A stretch of 64,000 bases of DNA from Rubripirellula tenax (GTDB lineage: Bacteria > Planctomycetota > Planctomycetia > Pirellulales > Pirellulaceae). The translations under genes were made by a program, and so were the position numbers. Position 1 is the stretch's first letter; every line of letters begins with the position of its first letter. Below are positions 55,086 through 64,000 of the stretch, piece after piece. The stretch lies in contig NZ_SJPW01000003.1 of assembly GCF_007860125.1 (NCBI RefSeq), positions 456,333 through 520,332 on the forward strand, read 5' to 3'. The notes beneath the pieces are model-generated. The model had not been told where the DNA came from and ran no database searches. It saw nothing but the letters and a program-made list of their open reading frames with translations.

Positions 55086-56291
55086 TCACTCTGCGATCTT
55101 GTATCGTAGAGTGACCGTGTTTGTTTCGGCATCGAGCTTTTGGACGTGGACCATCGCCAGCTTGCCGCTGAGTTTGACCAGGACGACGCAGGGTTGGCTG
55201 GCGTCGATCGAGAATCTTGTTTTCTCTGGGCCAATTTCTCGATCGCGATGCATGAGGGCTTCTGCTGGGCTGATCGTGTCAAATATCTCCGGCGAGAATC
55301 CGGCAATCGGACCGTCTCCGGCGTCTGCGTCGTAGTGGATGTTGTTGAAGACTAATTCGGGTGCAAGACGCTTCGTGTAGACGGACTTGGAACGCGCTGC
55401 ATTCCATTCGCTGACAAAGAAGTTTGCGGCAACCATGTCGGCGTCGTAAAACAGCTTTCTCGCGGCGTCGTTTTTCCATTTTCGGTGACCTTCACCGTAG
55501 TTCCCGCCCTTGTAGTAGAAATACAGATTCTCTTGATTGGCGTGGACGTCGTCCCAGTCATCGCTGATGGCACTCTCAGGCAATACGGTTGGCTCAGCGT
55601 CGCCCAGGCTAACCATGCAAGCTGCCTCTGGAGCGGAAGTCTGTAGCGTCACGCTGATCGATTCACCCCACCGAAGCGAAGTGTACTCGGCGGGGACTGT
55701 CTGCTTCGGGAGCGGAAGGTCGTCGAGCACTGCGTCTCTGTCCCACAACCCTTTGTCCCACAGCCGATAGCGCCACGTCCTTGAGCCAAGCTCGTCGGTG
55801 GGTGGATCGATACGCAGAATGCCCCTGTTTCCTTCGTTCGTGATAAACAAATACGTCACCGGTTCCTGCGACTTCACATCGCGGTATCCGTAGCGATCGG
55901 TGCAATCGTCTTCGACGTTCAGCTCAATCGGGCTCGGGTTGGCGACATCCTGATCAATCGAATCCCAGCGACTGTTATCGACGAACCAAGTACGCAAACG
56001 ATGCGTTACTCCATCCAAGAAAAAGTCGATCTGCCAGCGATCTGCCCAGTCCTCACGGGAATCGCCCAGTTCTTTGCCTTCGTTGAGCATCAATGTCCGT
56101 CCGCGATCAAAGTCGACGGCAGCCGGACTTTCAAGGTAGGGCGTCCACTGCAACGTCTGGATCGGCCCCAATTTCACATCGAGTCCGCTGGGAAAAAATG
56201 CCAGTCCGGCTTCCGCACCAACACGATTGACTGCGTCCATGCCGGGTACATTCGTTTGCTCAGGCTGGTGCGCCGCGTTCCACTTGCTCAA
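55086..56291 (-). CDS. Protein of unknown function downstream of the giant kinase
   Basis: 401 aa if started at TTG 56291; an ATG at 56240 is an alternative. No signal peptide. The chain is beta-rich with many Asp and Trp (G-R-T-L-M-L-N-E-G-K-E-L, W-R-Y-R-L-W-D-K-G-L-W-D, F-Y-Y-K-G-G-N-Y-G-E-G-H). It starts 39 bases after the kinase stop on the same strand, so it may be cotranscribed. The unusual start and lack of an export signal suggest it could be a piece once joined to the kinase or an independent gene. The function is unknown. Confidence 0.65.
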   Translation of the reverse strand: MSKWNAAHQPEQTNVPGMDAVNRVGAEAGLAFFPSGLDVKLGPIQTLQWTPYLESPAAVDFDRGRTLMLNEGKELGDSREDWADRWQIDFFLDGVTHRLRTWFVDNSRWDSIDQDVANPSPIELNVEDDCTDRYGYRDVKSQEPVTYLFITNEGNRGILRIDPPTDELGSRTWRYRLWDKGLWDRDAVLDDLPLPKQTVPAEYTSLRWGESISVTLQTSAPEAACMVSLGDAEPTVLPESAISDDWDDVHANQENLYFYYKGGNYGEGHRKWKNDAARKLFYDADMVAANFFVSEWNAARSKSVYTKRLAPELVFNNIHYDADAGDGPIAGFSPEIFDTISPAEALMHRDREIGPEKTRFSIDASQPCVVLVKLSGKLAMVHVQKLDAETNTVTLRYKIAE

Positions 56292-56330
56292 TTCCGCTGA
56301 CGATAGGAATTCCGCTCCATGCTTATCCCA

Positions 56331-59300
56331 TCACGACTGCCAGTGCCGTTGTCGTTTCCGGTACTCTGACATTTTCGCTTTGTCGACTTCGACCGTCTTG
56401 TACGTGTACTCGCCAGGCTTCCAAACCCAGGCAATTCGCGTGCGATCCGTCGCATGTTTGGGCGGCATGTGTCCGGTGATCCGTTCCAACGCGGCCTGAA
56501 TCGGTTCAGGCAGAGTCGGTCCACAGCCAGTGGGACAGAGGATTGGCGAATGCCAAAAGTCATCGGAAGCGAGAAACGCTTTGATTATCTTGCTGTCCTC
56601 ACGAGATTCCCCATCAGTTGTTTGATCGCGCCAGCGGCGAGGTCGGCCAACGGCGCGAATGAGTGCAGGAACGCTGCGTGGATCGTTGATTTGACACAGA
56701 ATGAACCCCAGCGATCTCATGTGCGCGACTTCATCGGTACCCTCCAGCTCACGAATCAGCCACGGCACCGCAGCTTCTCCCGCTTCAATCAGCTCGCCAA
56801 CCACCTCCGGCCAGTGTTCATCGCGAGCGATGAAAAAGTAGTTCCGCAGTTGGTAGATCAACTCGCACACACGACGATCTTGTGGACCGAGCGTATTGAA
56901 GGAACTGCCCAAGTCATTGTCGTTGCTGTCGTGATTCATTGTGTCCGATTTTTCTTCTGGTAGAGGTCGCATTGGGGTGTTCGAGGTGTTCTTAGCTCCC
57001 TCAACATCCGGTTTGATATTGCGTGGCACCAACCGAATAATGATCTCTCGCGGCTTTCCGTTGATCAACTTCGGTGGCGTCGATTCATCTTTGACATGCA
57101 AGAGATCGATACTGGCTCCCGGTGGGTAGGCGTCTGCCTCTTCGTTGTGGTGCGGGAAGTTGGTCAGGCGAAAACCGGCATTCTGGTAGTGGCCTAGACT
57201 GTTTTCGAGGAAGCGAACATCCGATCGTAGGAACGAGATACCTCTTACCCTGTCCGTTAAACTCACCATAAAACACTCGACCGATGTTTCATTCGGTTTA
57301 ACGATAGACTCTGCCACCGAGGCTGTGATTGTGTATTGTCCCGACTCGACGGCCATCGATTCGATCTGAACCTCGCCATCGTTGAACGCCGGTTTTGATC
57401 CAGTGTTGTGATAGAACTCGATTTCGTAGGGCGTGTCTGGTGGCAGGTAAACTCGATACTGCCAGCTATCCGGTGCGGGAGTGTGAAGTTTTCGTACGAG
57501 AATGCGTTTTTCGCCATCCGGTACATCAATCACACCCAATTCGATTTCAGGGGAAGTGCCATTCCGAGTGTCCGACGCCTTCGCTGGGCCGAATGCTTTC
57601 TCAAGTTCCGCGAGCAGTTCTTTGTCATGCACTTTTTCTTTTGCAGCTTGCAGGACGGCACGGATGGTTGCGGGGCCAAAAACATGTGAGTTGTATCGAT
57701 GTGACGTGCCGATGCGTTCGTGCCCAAGTGCATAGTTTCCCACGAACTTGCCTTGGGCATTGAACGACAGAGACGTTCTTATCTGATCGCCAGACCTTTC
57801 CAGATCTATCAGCGGCGGTCCGTCGTCGCTAGGGCCATAGGACGCCTGGTCCACAGCGGTAACTTGCTGTTGCTGCCAGAAGATGGATCGCTGGTAATCA
57901 CGCAGCGGATAGGGCGGTTCACGAAACGGAGCTCGAAAGCTGGCGCCGAGAATGGTCTCGCCAACCTTCGGCGTTTCATCAATCGTCGCCAGGCGAACAG
58001 TCGGTAGTTTTGGGACACCTTTAACCGAGTAGACCGCCATGCCATGTTCAACCGGTTCGCCGTCATCGGTGATTTTTACCGGGCCCGCAAAGATGACATC
58101 GAACGGATACCGACGAATTTTTCCATCCTGGTCCGGAATCGCCAGCAAGCAGGCCGCACCCTGCTTCATATACTTGACCACGTTGGCCGACCCAAGCAGC
58201 AAAGTGCGGCCTTCGTATTGTGCAACTACGGCTGCTTCATACGGATACGGTTTTGGCCAGCCGATACTGCACTGGACTCTCACGATGGATCGTGGATCGA
58301 CTCCGGCCACTTTCGGCGTGAGGTAGTCATTTGCTTCGCTGGCGAAGGCTCGCAATTGCGTTTCCGTCATCAATCCTTTGCGAGTTCCAACAAGCTCGCG
58401 ATCTTTGAACAGCAGGAAACAAGGCTCCTTCGCATTAAATACGGACTTCCACTGCTCAGCATCCACCGGCACCAGTTTCAACGAAGAGTCATCTTTCAGC
58501 GAATCAAACACTTCCCGCATCCGCTCGCTGTCTTCGGAGTCGTCATTGAGCATCACGAGTGCCGTGCCATCGGCAGGAAGCAGTTGGAGAAAGTCGTCGT
58601 AGGCAGAGTGGCTTTGGCTTGCGGTGTCCGACACGTTTGCTTTCTCGATTCTATTCTTTAGCTGCTCCACTGCTTCTTTCTTGTCTAGGATTCCGATTGA
58701 AGGGATAGGGATTTCCAACTGTTGTACTTTGTTTTTGAAGTCGAGTACGAACACGCGGCCCTTTGCCAGGTCATATTTCTTGCCATCAATTTTCAACTGA
58801 AATCCCGGTGCGAAATAGTCGAACTCGACAGGCAGTTGGTAGGTTTCGGACTCTTCTTCGCTGTTGCCAAGATGTAGTACTCCATCAAATCGCCAGAGTG
58901 TCTCGGGGTTGTCATCTACGTCAAATTCTTCGTAGGTGACCCCGTCTTGGAATGTGCCTGGGTAGTACATGGCGAAATGGACATGCTCGCCTGACTGGAA
59001 CCAGATCGCCGATTGTTGCTTCGTGCGACTAAAAACGGTCTCGGCGTCCATGAACTCGGGTGGAGGTGGGTTGTTGGGCGCGTGTTTCACCTCCAATGGA
59101 TCAAAGACCTCTGGGGCTGGGGCAACTCCCAATTCGGCCGCGATCAGTTCGTACGTTCCAGTGTTGTCGATCTTGCTGTTCTCGCACTGGTAACGATGCT
59201 TGACGCGCGTCGGAAACCAGATTCCGTCAATCAACTTCCAGTCCGTATGCTGGGAGATCACGTACTTCTTGCCCAAGTCCTCTTTTTGTGTCCAGCCGTT

Positions 59301-62300
59301 GGCAATGTAGACGGGGAAATTTCCGTGAGCTGGTGAAAGCCAGAACTCCGTCCATGCGCGGGCAGTCTTCTCACTCGCTCGATCCATTTTCACGATTGTG
59401 ATCGGGTTACCTTCATGCTCGCCAGTTTCAACACGAGGATTTGTGTATCCATCGGGCAACAGATCGTCGTCGAACCTGTGGGAACTGAGTGATTCGATGG
59501 ACCAGTTGACGAGTCCGATCTTGCGAACGTCAATCACGCAACCAAGCGTTCCCCATCCGACGGGATCTTTCGGATCACGTCGGTTTAGCTGCGAGTTATC
59601 ACTGTCCTGATGATCGCCATACCAGCTAAACGTTGGGGTGATGATGTGGGTGTAATGTTCGGTGCCATCGCTCGAGATGCCACGGCAATCGGCACGCCTG
59701 TTGTTTCCATTGAGCCAAACGTGATAACGTCGTTGACTTACATAGCTGCCACTATGTTTTAGTTTCAGCTCGACGTCCGCATTGACAATCTTTTCCCGCT
59801 TTTTAACCAGTGACGCGATGTGAGTTTCTACTTCTTCCCAGGTCTTTAGTAGTTTCGGCTTGGTGGTCGGTGGAACGGAGTTCGGATTGAAGTTACCTAA
59901 CACATTAGCTTCGAGATTTTCGATGTCCGACACTTTAGTTTTTTCCGTATCCAAGGGTGCGCGACGGCACTTCCACATCGTGACTTTTGAACCAGCAACA
60001 AACAATGTTGGGCGAAAGTCTTCCTTGGATTTTGCTGGTTCGGTTGCCATGCAAATCGACAGCGTGTCGTCATCGCAGGCGATGATTCCATGATTTGTCT
60101 CAGAATCGCCGTTAGGAAAATAGACAAAATCTACAGGCATTGGCCCGTTAGCTTCTGTCGGTGACGGATCGCTATCTTTGATATCGACCAGCAGAATCGG
60201 GCCCGGCAAATCCTTGGTGCCAACTTTATATCGCAGGATGTTGCCTTCGATTTCGCAAATCAACTCTTCAGGGGAATTGACCAGACATTCTTCGCCTGCT
60301 TCGTTCAAAGTCTCCACAATCCATCTGCCTTGTGCTTGGCTTAAGGTGTCCGACACGTTTTGTTCGCCCGGTTTGGATGTTTGCGTGTTGCGGTCAGGAT
60401 TGCTTTTGGTGACTGCCACCTTCTCTGTTCCCACACGAAATTGTATCTCACCGGTCGTTATTGGGATGAGGGCATCGGGTATGTCAGTTCGCTTGAAATT
60501 CAAAAAAGCACTTGTCTTGTAGAGACCTTTGGGCAGAGCATAGGTATACGGCGGACGAACCTGCGGCTCTGTCGGAGTTTTGACCTCGATGCGAAACCGA
60601 GCGTGTTCCAGTTTGGAATCTGCTCCATTCTCGTCTTCGTTCTCGCTCTTAAACCGAGTGAGATTGCCGGTGATGGGTTGAATCTCGCCTGCTGCCAGTT
60701 CTGCGCTAAAGAATTGCCGTGGACTGTACATCGATATGTGTTTCTGGTTTGGACGCAGAGTTTTACCATCGTTGTCTTCGATGTTCAGTCCCCAGCCATC
60801 CAACGGGTGTGGTTTCAAAAATTGACAGGGAATGTTCTTCCGAGAAATGTTCTGAACAAACAACTCAGCTTGGACAAGATCGCCATGACGAAAAGATTTT
60901 ACATTGTCTTCGGTCGCGCCCAGAAACAGAATCCCAACCCGCAGTCCACTGACCGGCTTGCCCCAACGTATGGGAAGGTTGGCAAGGGGATCATCCGCAA
61001 TTTGCGCCTCCGGTATGTGAACCGGTAGAGTCACCCCGAGGGGAACACCGCGCCGCCTACCAACCTCCCCTTCAACTGGCACCGAAAATGGAGAGCCGAG
61101 GGAGAGCGAGTAATTGCCCGGCTCCAAGCCTGTAAAGTCAAACGTTGCCTGCCAACGTTCTGGCTGTAAATGTTCGTTCGACTTTGCAACATGATCTTCG
61201 ATTCGCGAACCACCCAAAACATCGGATCGGAGGCGATTGTCGGTTGTGATCTCGTACGACAGTTTGCCTCGACCGCAGATTGACAAATTGACGGTCTGTT
61301 CCTGGTCAGTCAGATTGCGAAGCATGGGTTGAATGACCAGCGTACGTTGTTTGCTTGTTGGCGACTGGACAACCCTGACACCAGCCCGCCAACCATCGAG
61401 TGTACGATCGGACCAATAGACCCCGTCTTCATCTGGCAACATTACGACAGTATCTGACTTTGTATCTTTGCTTGAAGTTTTCGTTACCTTCGGTTCATCA
61501 TCTATTGCCTCAATGACCCGTTCCATTTCAACGTAGCGAAATCCTAATGCAGGTTCGAGTTTCACCGGACGGATTGGCTCCGATTTGCCGCCTGTGTTTT
61601 CTGAGTTGATCACCTTCAGCCTATCTCCGGTAACGTCAATGAGTCCGATGATGTCACTATTTGACTCGTCTGCTATTGGTAGGTCGAACTGAGCGGGCGA
61701 TTGAGTTTCATCTAACCTGAATGGAATTTCCACCTGCATTTGTTCGCCAAAGGTGGTCATCGTGTGGCCCTCGATCGTCCATCCCGATATCTTCTGCGGT
61801 TGGTAATCGGCCCCCTCCGGATCGACGATTCGAACCACACGCCATTTTCCTTGTAAACGTTGGATGAGTCGCGATTCATCTCCGATAAATAGATTCTCGT
61901 TGCTTCTCGGCGATTGGACGATTTTAACCGTCCCAACACCGCGACGATTGAGAACGACTTCTCCACCGAGTACCTCGATATTCTCAATGTCACCATCAAC
62001 CTCGACGACGTACTTTCCTGCAGCAACCCGCACTGTTTGTGTTTGCTTGGAGACCGTCAGTTCTTCCACGACTTTCTCAGCCTGTAGGATACGAATCGGC
62101 ACGTCATCAACGTCCGACTCGATCTTCAGCGTGCCTTTGTTCAATTCCAGCACGATCAACACGCCTGCGAAGATCAGCGAGAATCCGAAGGCGGCAGCGG
62201 CAATCAGTTTGCCGATCGGTGGGTAGCGGAAGTCGTCAAGACTTTCGGATGCGGGGTTTGCACTGCGAGAGCCGAAACTCTTGACGACTTCCGCTACGGG

Positions 62301-63491
62301 ATTCGTGACGGCTTCGGGGAGCGGGGTTGTGGTTGGTTGCTGGACGTGGGCGAGGCAGTCTTCGAGTAGATCGGCCACTTGCTCGGCGGAATCAAAACGG
62401 TCGTTGGGGAATTTGCAGTGCAGGCGAGCGACCAGTTGCTCGAACCATTCGGGAACTGACGCTTCGATCTCTCGCATGGGGCGTGCAGGCTCGTTGACGA
62501 TGCGTTTGAGCACTTCAAAGCTGTGGTCGCCGCGAAAAGGTGGGCGGCCAGTAGCCATCGCATAAAGCACGCTACCGAGACTGAACAAATCGCTGCGGGC
62601 GTCGATCTGCCGAGCGTCGGCTTGTTCGGGTGACATGTACTGCGGCGTGCCTGCGATCACTCCCGTGCGAGTCACTGAAGCATCGTCGGCTGCGCGAGCC
62701 AAGCCGAAGTCGGTGATGGTAACACGTTCGACTCCCTGCTCCAACAAAATGTTCGCCGGTTTGATGTCGCGATGCACTAGGCCCTGGGCGTGAGCGGCAG
62801 CGAGTCCCGATGCGATTTGTACGCCGACTCGTAGCGTCTGCTCGATGTTCAACGAGCCTTCGGTATCGATACGTTTTTGCAATGAGATTCCGCCGACGTA
62901 GGGCATCACCAAGAATGGCAAGCCGTGCCAGTCGTCGACACGATGGATCGCGATCACGTTGTCGTGCCGAACCGCCGCTGCGGCTTGGGCTTCGCGAGCG
63001 AATCGTTTGCGTGCATTACCGTTCGTTGCCAAACGAGGCGCTAGAACTTTGATAGCGACGTAACGGTTGAGCGACGACTCAAAACCCTTTAGCACGATCC
63101 CCATGCCACCATGGCCGACGATACCGACAATCTCGTATCCCGCAAATCGACCTAACGACTGCGGATCGTCGGTTGGATCGAGCCAGCCACGTATCTCGCG
63201 AGAGAGCACGTCGGCCGTTTGTTGCTTGGTGATGGCATCCTGTTCGCCTGATAGCAGCGACGTGATTGCAGAGACCTGTTCAGGGCTGTCGTACTCGTCG
63301 GCTGCCAGCAGGTTTTGAGCTTCCTGCCATGACACATCGCGTTGGGCGGCAAGTTGGATTTGCTCGGCACACGACTCGCACTGCGTCAAGTGCAGTTCCA
63401 GCACTTCGGCTTCGCTGCCGCCAAGCGTCCCTTGGAGAAACTGTTCCAATGCGTCGGGGTTGCATTGCGTTTGAAGCTGTTGTCGATTCAT
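56331..63491 (-). CDS. Giant multidomain Ser/Thr protein kinase with mosaic C-terminal region
   Basis: 2386 aa from ATG 63491, which overlaps the sigma gene stop by four bases. Residues about 10-45 hold a zinc-finger-like H-x-x-x-C-x-x-C. The kinase domain is at about 115-390 with G-H-G-G-M-G-I-V, V-A-I-K (Lys about 148), H-R-D-I-K-P-A-N (about 239), D-F-G-L-A (about 259) and S-P-E. A membrane helix follows at about 425-447. The outside part begins with a TIGR03067-like module (L-Q-G-K-W-R-V-V), then joints near residues 1045, 1190, 1621, 1974 and 2184. Between them lie a second TIGR03067-like module, a LolA-like part, a thioredoxin-like part, a beta part and final HEAT-like repeats. It is probably a transmembrane signalling receptor. 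Confidence 0.9.
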   Translation of the reverse strand: MNRQQLQTQCNPDALEQFLQGTLGGSEAEVLELHLTQCESCAEQIQLAAQRDVSWQEAQNLLAADEYDSPEQVSAITSLLSGEQDAITKQQTADVLSREIRGWLDPTDDPQSLGRFAGYEIVGIVGHGGMGIVLKGFESSLNRYVAIKVLAPRLATNGNARKRFAREAQAAAAVRHDNVIAIHRVDDWHGLPFLVMPYVGGISLQKRIDTEGSLNIEQTLRVGVQIASGLAAAHAQGLVHRDIKPANILLEQGVERVTITDFGLARAADDASVTRTGVIAGTPQYMSPEQADARQIDARSDLFSLGSVLYAMATGRPPFRGDHSFEVLKRIVNEPARPMREIEASVPEWFEQLVARLHCKFPNDRFDSAEQVADLLEDCLAHVQQPTTTPLPEAVTNPVAEVVKSFGSRSANPASESLDDFRYPPIGKLIAAAAFGFSLIFAGVLIVLELNKGTLKIESDVDDVPIRILQAEKVVEELTVSKQTQTVRVAAGKYVVEVDGDIENIEVLGGEVVLNRRGVGTVKIVQSPRSNENLFIGDESRLIQRLQGKWRVVRIVDPEGADYQPQKISGWTIEGHTMTTFGEQMQVEIPFRLDETQSPAQFDLPIADESNSDIIGLIDVTGDRLKVINSENTGGKSEPIRPVKLEPALGFRYVEMERVIEAIDDEPKVTKTSSKDTKSDTVVMLPDEDGVYWSDRTLDGWRAGVRVVQSPTSKQRTLVIQPMLRNLTDQEQTVNLSICGRGKLSYEITTDNRLRSDVLGGSRIEDHVAKSNEHLQPERWQATFDFTGLEPGNYSLSLGSPFSVPVEGEVGRRRGVPLGVTLPVHIPEAQIADDPLANLPIRWGKPVSGLRVGILFLGATEDNVKSFRHGDLVQAELFVQNISRKNIPCQFLKPHPLDGWGLNIEDNDGKTLRPNQKHISMYSPRQFFSAELAAGEIQPITGNLTRFKSENEDENGADSKLEHARFRIEVKTPTEPQVRPPYTYALPKGLYKTSAFLNFKRTDIPDALIPITTGEIQFRVGTEKVAVTKSNPDRNTQTSKPGEQNVSDTLSQAQGRWIVETLNEAGEECLVNSPEELICEIEGNILRYKVGTKDLPGPILLVDIKDSDPSPTEANGPMPVDFVYFPNGDSETNHGIIACDDDTLSICMATEPAKSKEDFRPTLFVAGSKVTMWKCRRAPLDTEKTKVSDIENLEANVLGNFNPNSVPPTTKPKLLKTWEEVETHIASLVKKREKIVNADVELKLKHSGSYVSQRRYHVWLNGNNRRADCRGISSDGTEHYTHIITPTFSWYGDHQDSDNSQLNRRDPKDPVGWGTLGCVIDVRKIGLVNWSIESLSSHRFDDDLLPDGYTNPRVETGEHEGNPITIVKMDRASEKTARAWTEFWLSPAHGNFPVYIANGWTQKEDLGKKYVISQHTDWKLIDGIWFPTRVKHRYQCENSKIDNTGTYELIAAELGVAPAPEVFDPLEVKHAPNNPPPPEFMDAETVFSRTKQQSAIWFQSGEHVHFAMYYPGTFQDGVTYEEFDVDDNPETLWRFDGVLHLGNSEEESETYQLPVEFDYFAPGFQLKIDGKKYDLAKGRVFVLDFKNKVQQLEIPIPSIGILDKKEAVEQLKNRIEKANVSDTASQSHSAYDDFLQLLPADGTALVMLNDDSEDSERMREVFDSLKDDSSLKLVPVDAEQWKSVFNAKEPCFLLFKDRELVGTRKGLMTETQLRAFASEANDYLTPKVAGVDPRSIVRVQCSIGWPKPYPYEAAVVAQYEGRTLLLGSANVVKYMKQGAACLLAIPDQDGKIRRYPFDVIFAGPVKITDDGEPVEHGMAVYSVKGVPKLPTVRLATIDETPKVGETILGASFRAPFREPPYPLRDYQRSIFWQQQQVTAVDQASYGPSDDGPPLIDLERSGDQIRTSLSFNAQGKFVGNYALGHERIGTSHRYNSHVFGPATIRAVLQAAKEKVHDKELLAELEKAFGPAKASDTRNGTSPEIELGVIDVPDGEKRILVRKLHTPAPDSWQYRVYLPPDTPYEIEFYHNTGSKPAFNDGEVQIESMAVESGQYTITASVAESIVKPNETSVECFMVSLTDRVRGISFLRSDVRFLENSLGHYQNAGFRLTNFPHHNEEADAYPPGASIDLLHVKDESTPPKLINGKPREIIIRLVPRNIKPDVEGAKNTSNTPMRPLPEEKSDTMNHDSNDNDLGSSFNTLGPQDRRVCELIYQLRNYFFIARDEHWPEVVGELIEAGEAAVPWLIRELEGTDEVAHMRSLGFILCQINDPRSVPALIRAVGRPRRWRDQTTDGESREDSKIIKAFLASDDFWHSPILCPTGCGPTLPEPIQAALERITGHMPPKHATDRTRIAWVWKPGEYTYKTVEVDKAKMSEYRKRQRHWQS
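56938..56950 (-). repeat. In-frame palindrome derivative at kinase residue ~2184
   Basis: Plus strand reads TTGTGTCCGATTTTT; the left half of the element is kept and the right half is degraded. It encodes K-S-D-T-M-N at the start of the C-terminal HEAT-like part. Confidence 0.45.
57566..57582 (-). repeat. In-frame palindrome derivative at kinase residue ~1974
   Basis: Plus strand GAGTGTCCGACGCCTTC, one change in the GACAC half. It encodes K-A-S-D-T-R between a thioredoxin-like/catalytic-like part and a beta-rich part. Confidence 0.55.
58621..58637 (-). repeat. In-frame palindrome derivative at kinase residue ~1621
   Basis: Plus strand GCGGTGTCCGACACGTT, with the 11-bp core GTGTCCGACAC intact. 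It encodes N-V-S-D-T-A ahead of the thioredoxin-like part. Confidence 0.65.
59919..59935 (-). repeat. In-frame palindrome derivative at kinase residue ~1190
   Basis: Plus strand TTCGATGTCCGACACTT, with core TGTCCGACAC intact. It encodes K-V-S-D-I-E at the end of the second TIGR03067-like module. Confidence 0.55.
60343..60359 (-). repeat. In-frame palindrome derivative at kinase residue ~1045
   Basis: Plus strand AAGGTGTCCGACACGTT, 16 of 17 positions identical to the perfect copy at 53783-53799. It encodes N-V-S-D-T-L directly before L-S-Q-A-Q-G-R-W, the start of the second TIGR03067-like module. Confidence 0.7.
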
Positions 63492-64000
63492 GATTGCGTC
63501 GCCTTTTCTTCGTGATCGTATTGCCCAGCCACTTCCTGCAGTCGACGTAGAATCCGACTGCGAGCCGCGTAGACCGCGCCGGTCGAGAGCTGCAATTTTT
63601 CGGCTGCCTCGGGAACCGAGAGTTCGCCGAGCGTGGTCAACCAGAACGCTTGCCAAGACGTGTCCTTGAATTCATCGCGAACCAGTTCGGCGGCTCGACG
63701 CAGCAGGCTGCGATGATGTTCCTGGTCGATCAAACGCTCCAGTTCGCTTGCCGGTCCTTCGATTGTTTGCGATTGCAGTAAAAACTCACTGCCGCCGCCC
63801 GCTGGCTCACGTCCCGACTTTCGCAACGTGCTAATCAATGCGTTTCGAGCGATCGCGTACAACCAACTTCGGAAGCCACCTTTGCTGTGATCCTTTCGCC
63901 ACTCCGGCACCGCTTTGGCAACGGATACCATCACTCGCTGCGTCAGATCTTCGGCGTCGCAGTGCTGCCAGCCCGCTCGCCGAGCAACCCGATAGACCAC
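63488..64000 (-). CDS. ECF sigma factor, 5' end outside the window
   Basis: At least 170 codons, open to the window edge. Visible parts: region 2 (A-E-D-L-T-Q-R-V-M-V-S-V-A-K-A-V, F-R-S-W-L-Y-A-I-A-R-N-A-L-I) and region 4 (W-Q-A-F-W-L-T-T-L-G-E-L-S-V-P-E-A-A-E-K-L-Q-L-S-T-G-A-V-Y-A-A-R-S-R-I-L-R-R-L). This is the ECF group that in planctomycetes is cotranscribed with Ser/Thr kinases. Its stop overlaps the kinase start by four bases (ATGA), so kinase translation is coupled to it. It resembles the eroded factor at 51861-52559. Confidence 0.93.
   Translation of the reverse strand: MVYRVARRAGWQHCDAEDLTQRVMVSVAKAVPEWRKDHSKGGFRSWLYAIARNALISTLRKSGREPAGGGSEFLLQSQTIEGPASELERLIDQEHHRSLLRRAAELVRDEFKDTSWQAFWLTTLGELSVPEAAEKLQLSTGAVYAARSRILRRLQEVAGQYDHEEKATQS

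Noticed and set aside
56331..63491. Repeated VSDT codons as a CRISPR-like or tandem repeat array
   Set aside because: The copies are 0.4-1.3 kb apart with unrelated sequence between them, so they are dispersed palindromes and not a regular array.

Overview
The window reads as chromosomal DNA of a planctomycete, most likely a Rhodopirellula-like member of the Pirellulaceae. The evidence is the protein content: a PVC-type propeller/HEAT/cytochrome c protein, a sulfatase, PEP-CTERM proteins, ECF sigma factors coupled to a Ser/Thr kinase or an LRR-type membrane protein, TIGR03067-like modules, a VIT-vWA protein, and small secreted proteins with an Arg-rich N-terminal anchor. GC content looks moderately high (an impression, not computed). 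No rRNA, tRNA, CRISPR array, intact insertion sequence or prophage was seen.

Layout. 0-10 kb: terminator of an upstream gene, a 52-aa lipoprotein, an orphan metal-ABC permease, the 1174-aa cytochrome protein, APS kinase, and rpsO-pnp with hairpins and a strong terminator. 10-21 kb: a sulfatase/propeller fusion, a double-TM2 protein, and a four-gene minus-strand MCE lipid-transport operon (MlaE permease, an ABC subunit lacking every catalytic motif, MlaD, Cys-rich TPR lipoprotein), then NfeD/SppA-type protease, TrkH and an SRAP protein. 21-32 kb: a beta-barrel candidate, a zinc-ribbon protein, a PEP-CTERM metalloprotease, a large secreted protein of unknown function, and a MerR regulator with a perfect palindrome in its promoter followed by a VIT-vWA-MshEN-PilB-like fusion. 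32-48 kb: DUF1853, an ECF sigma/membrane LRR pair, rhomboid, a PEP-CTERM protein, LOG-family protein, EF-hand-CNNM fusion, a eukaryote-like nucleoside monophosphate kinase, an esterase and pyruvate carboxylase.

48-64 kb is the plastic end. It holds a truncated alpha/beta hydrolase that reads antisense into its convergent neighbour, a truncated alpha-toroid fragment bounded by 43-bp imperfect direct repeats, and an ECF sigma factor with an eroded C terminus and no partner. These are followed by several dispersed palindromes, three small anchored proteins, and a sigma/kinase operon whose kinase is 2386 aa long. Five variants of one short palindrome (core TGTCCGAC) occur in frame inside the kinase gene, and each encodes a V/A-S-D-T-like joint at a likely domain boundary.

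Most noteworthy: (1) the in-frame palindromes in the giant kinase, which suggest a mosaic gene; (2) the catalytically dead ABC subunit kept in an intact MCE operon; (3) the MerR-controlled VIT-vWA protein fused to a PilB-like N-terminal part without ATPase motifs. All assignments come from reading motifs by eye; no database search was run.
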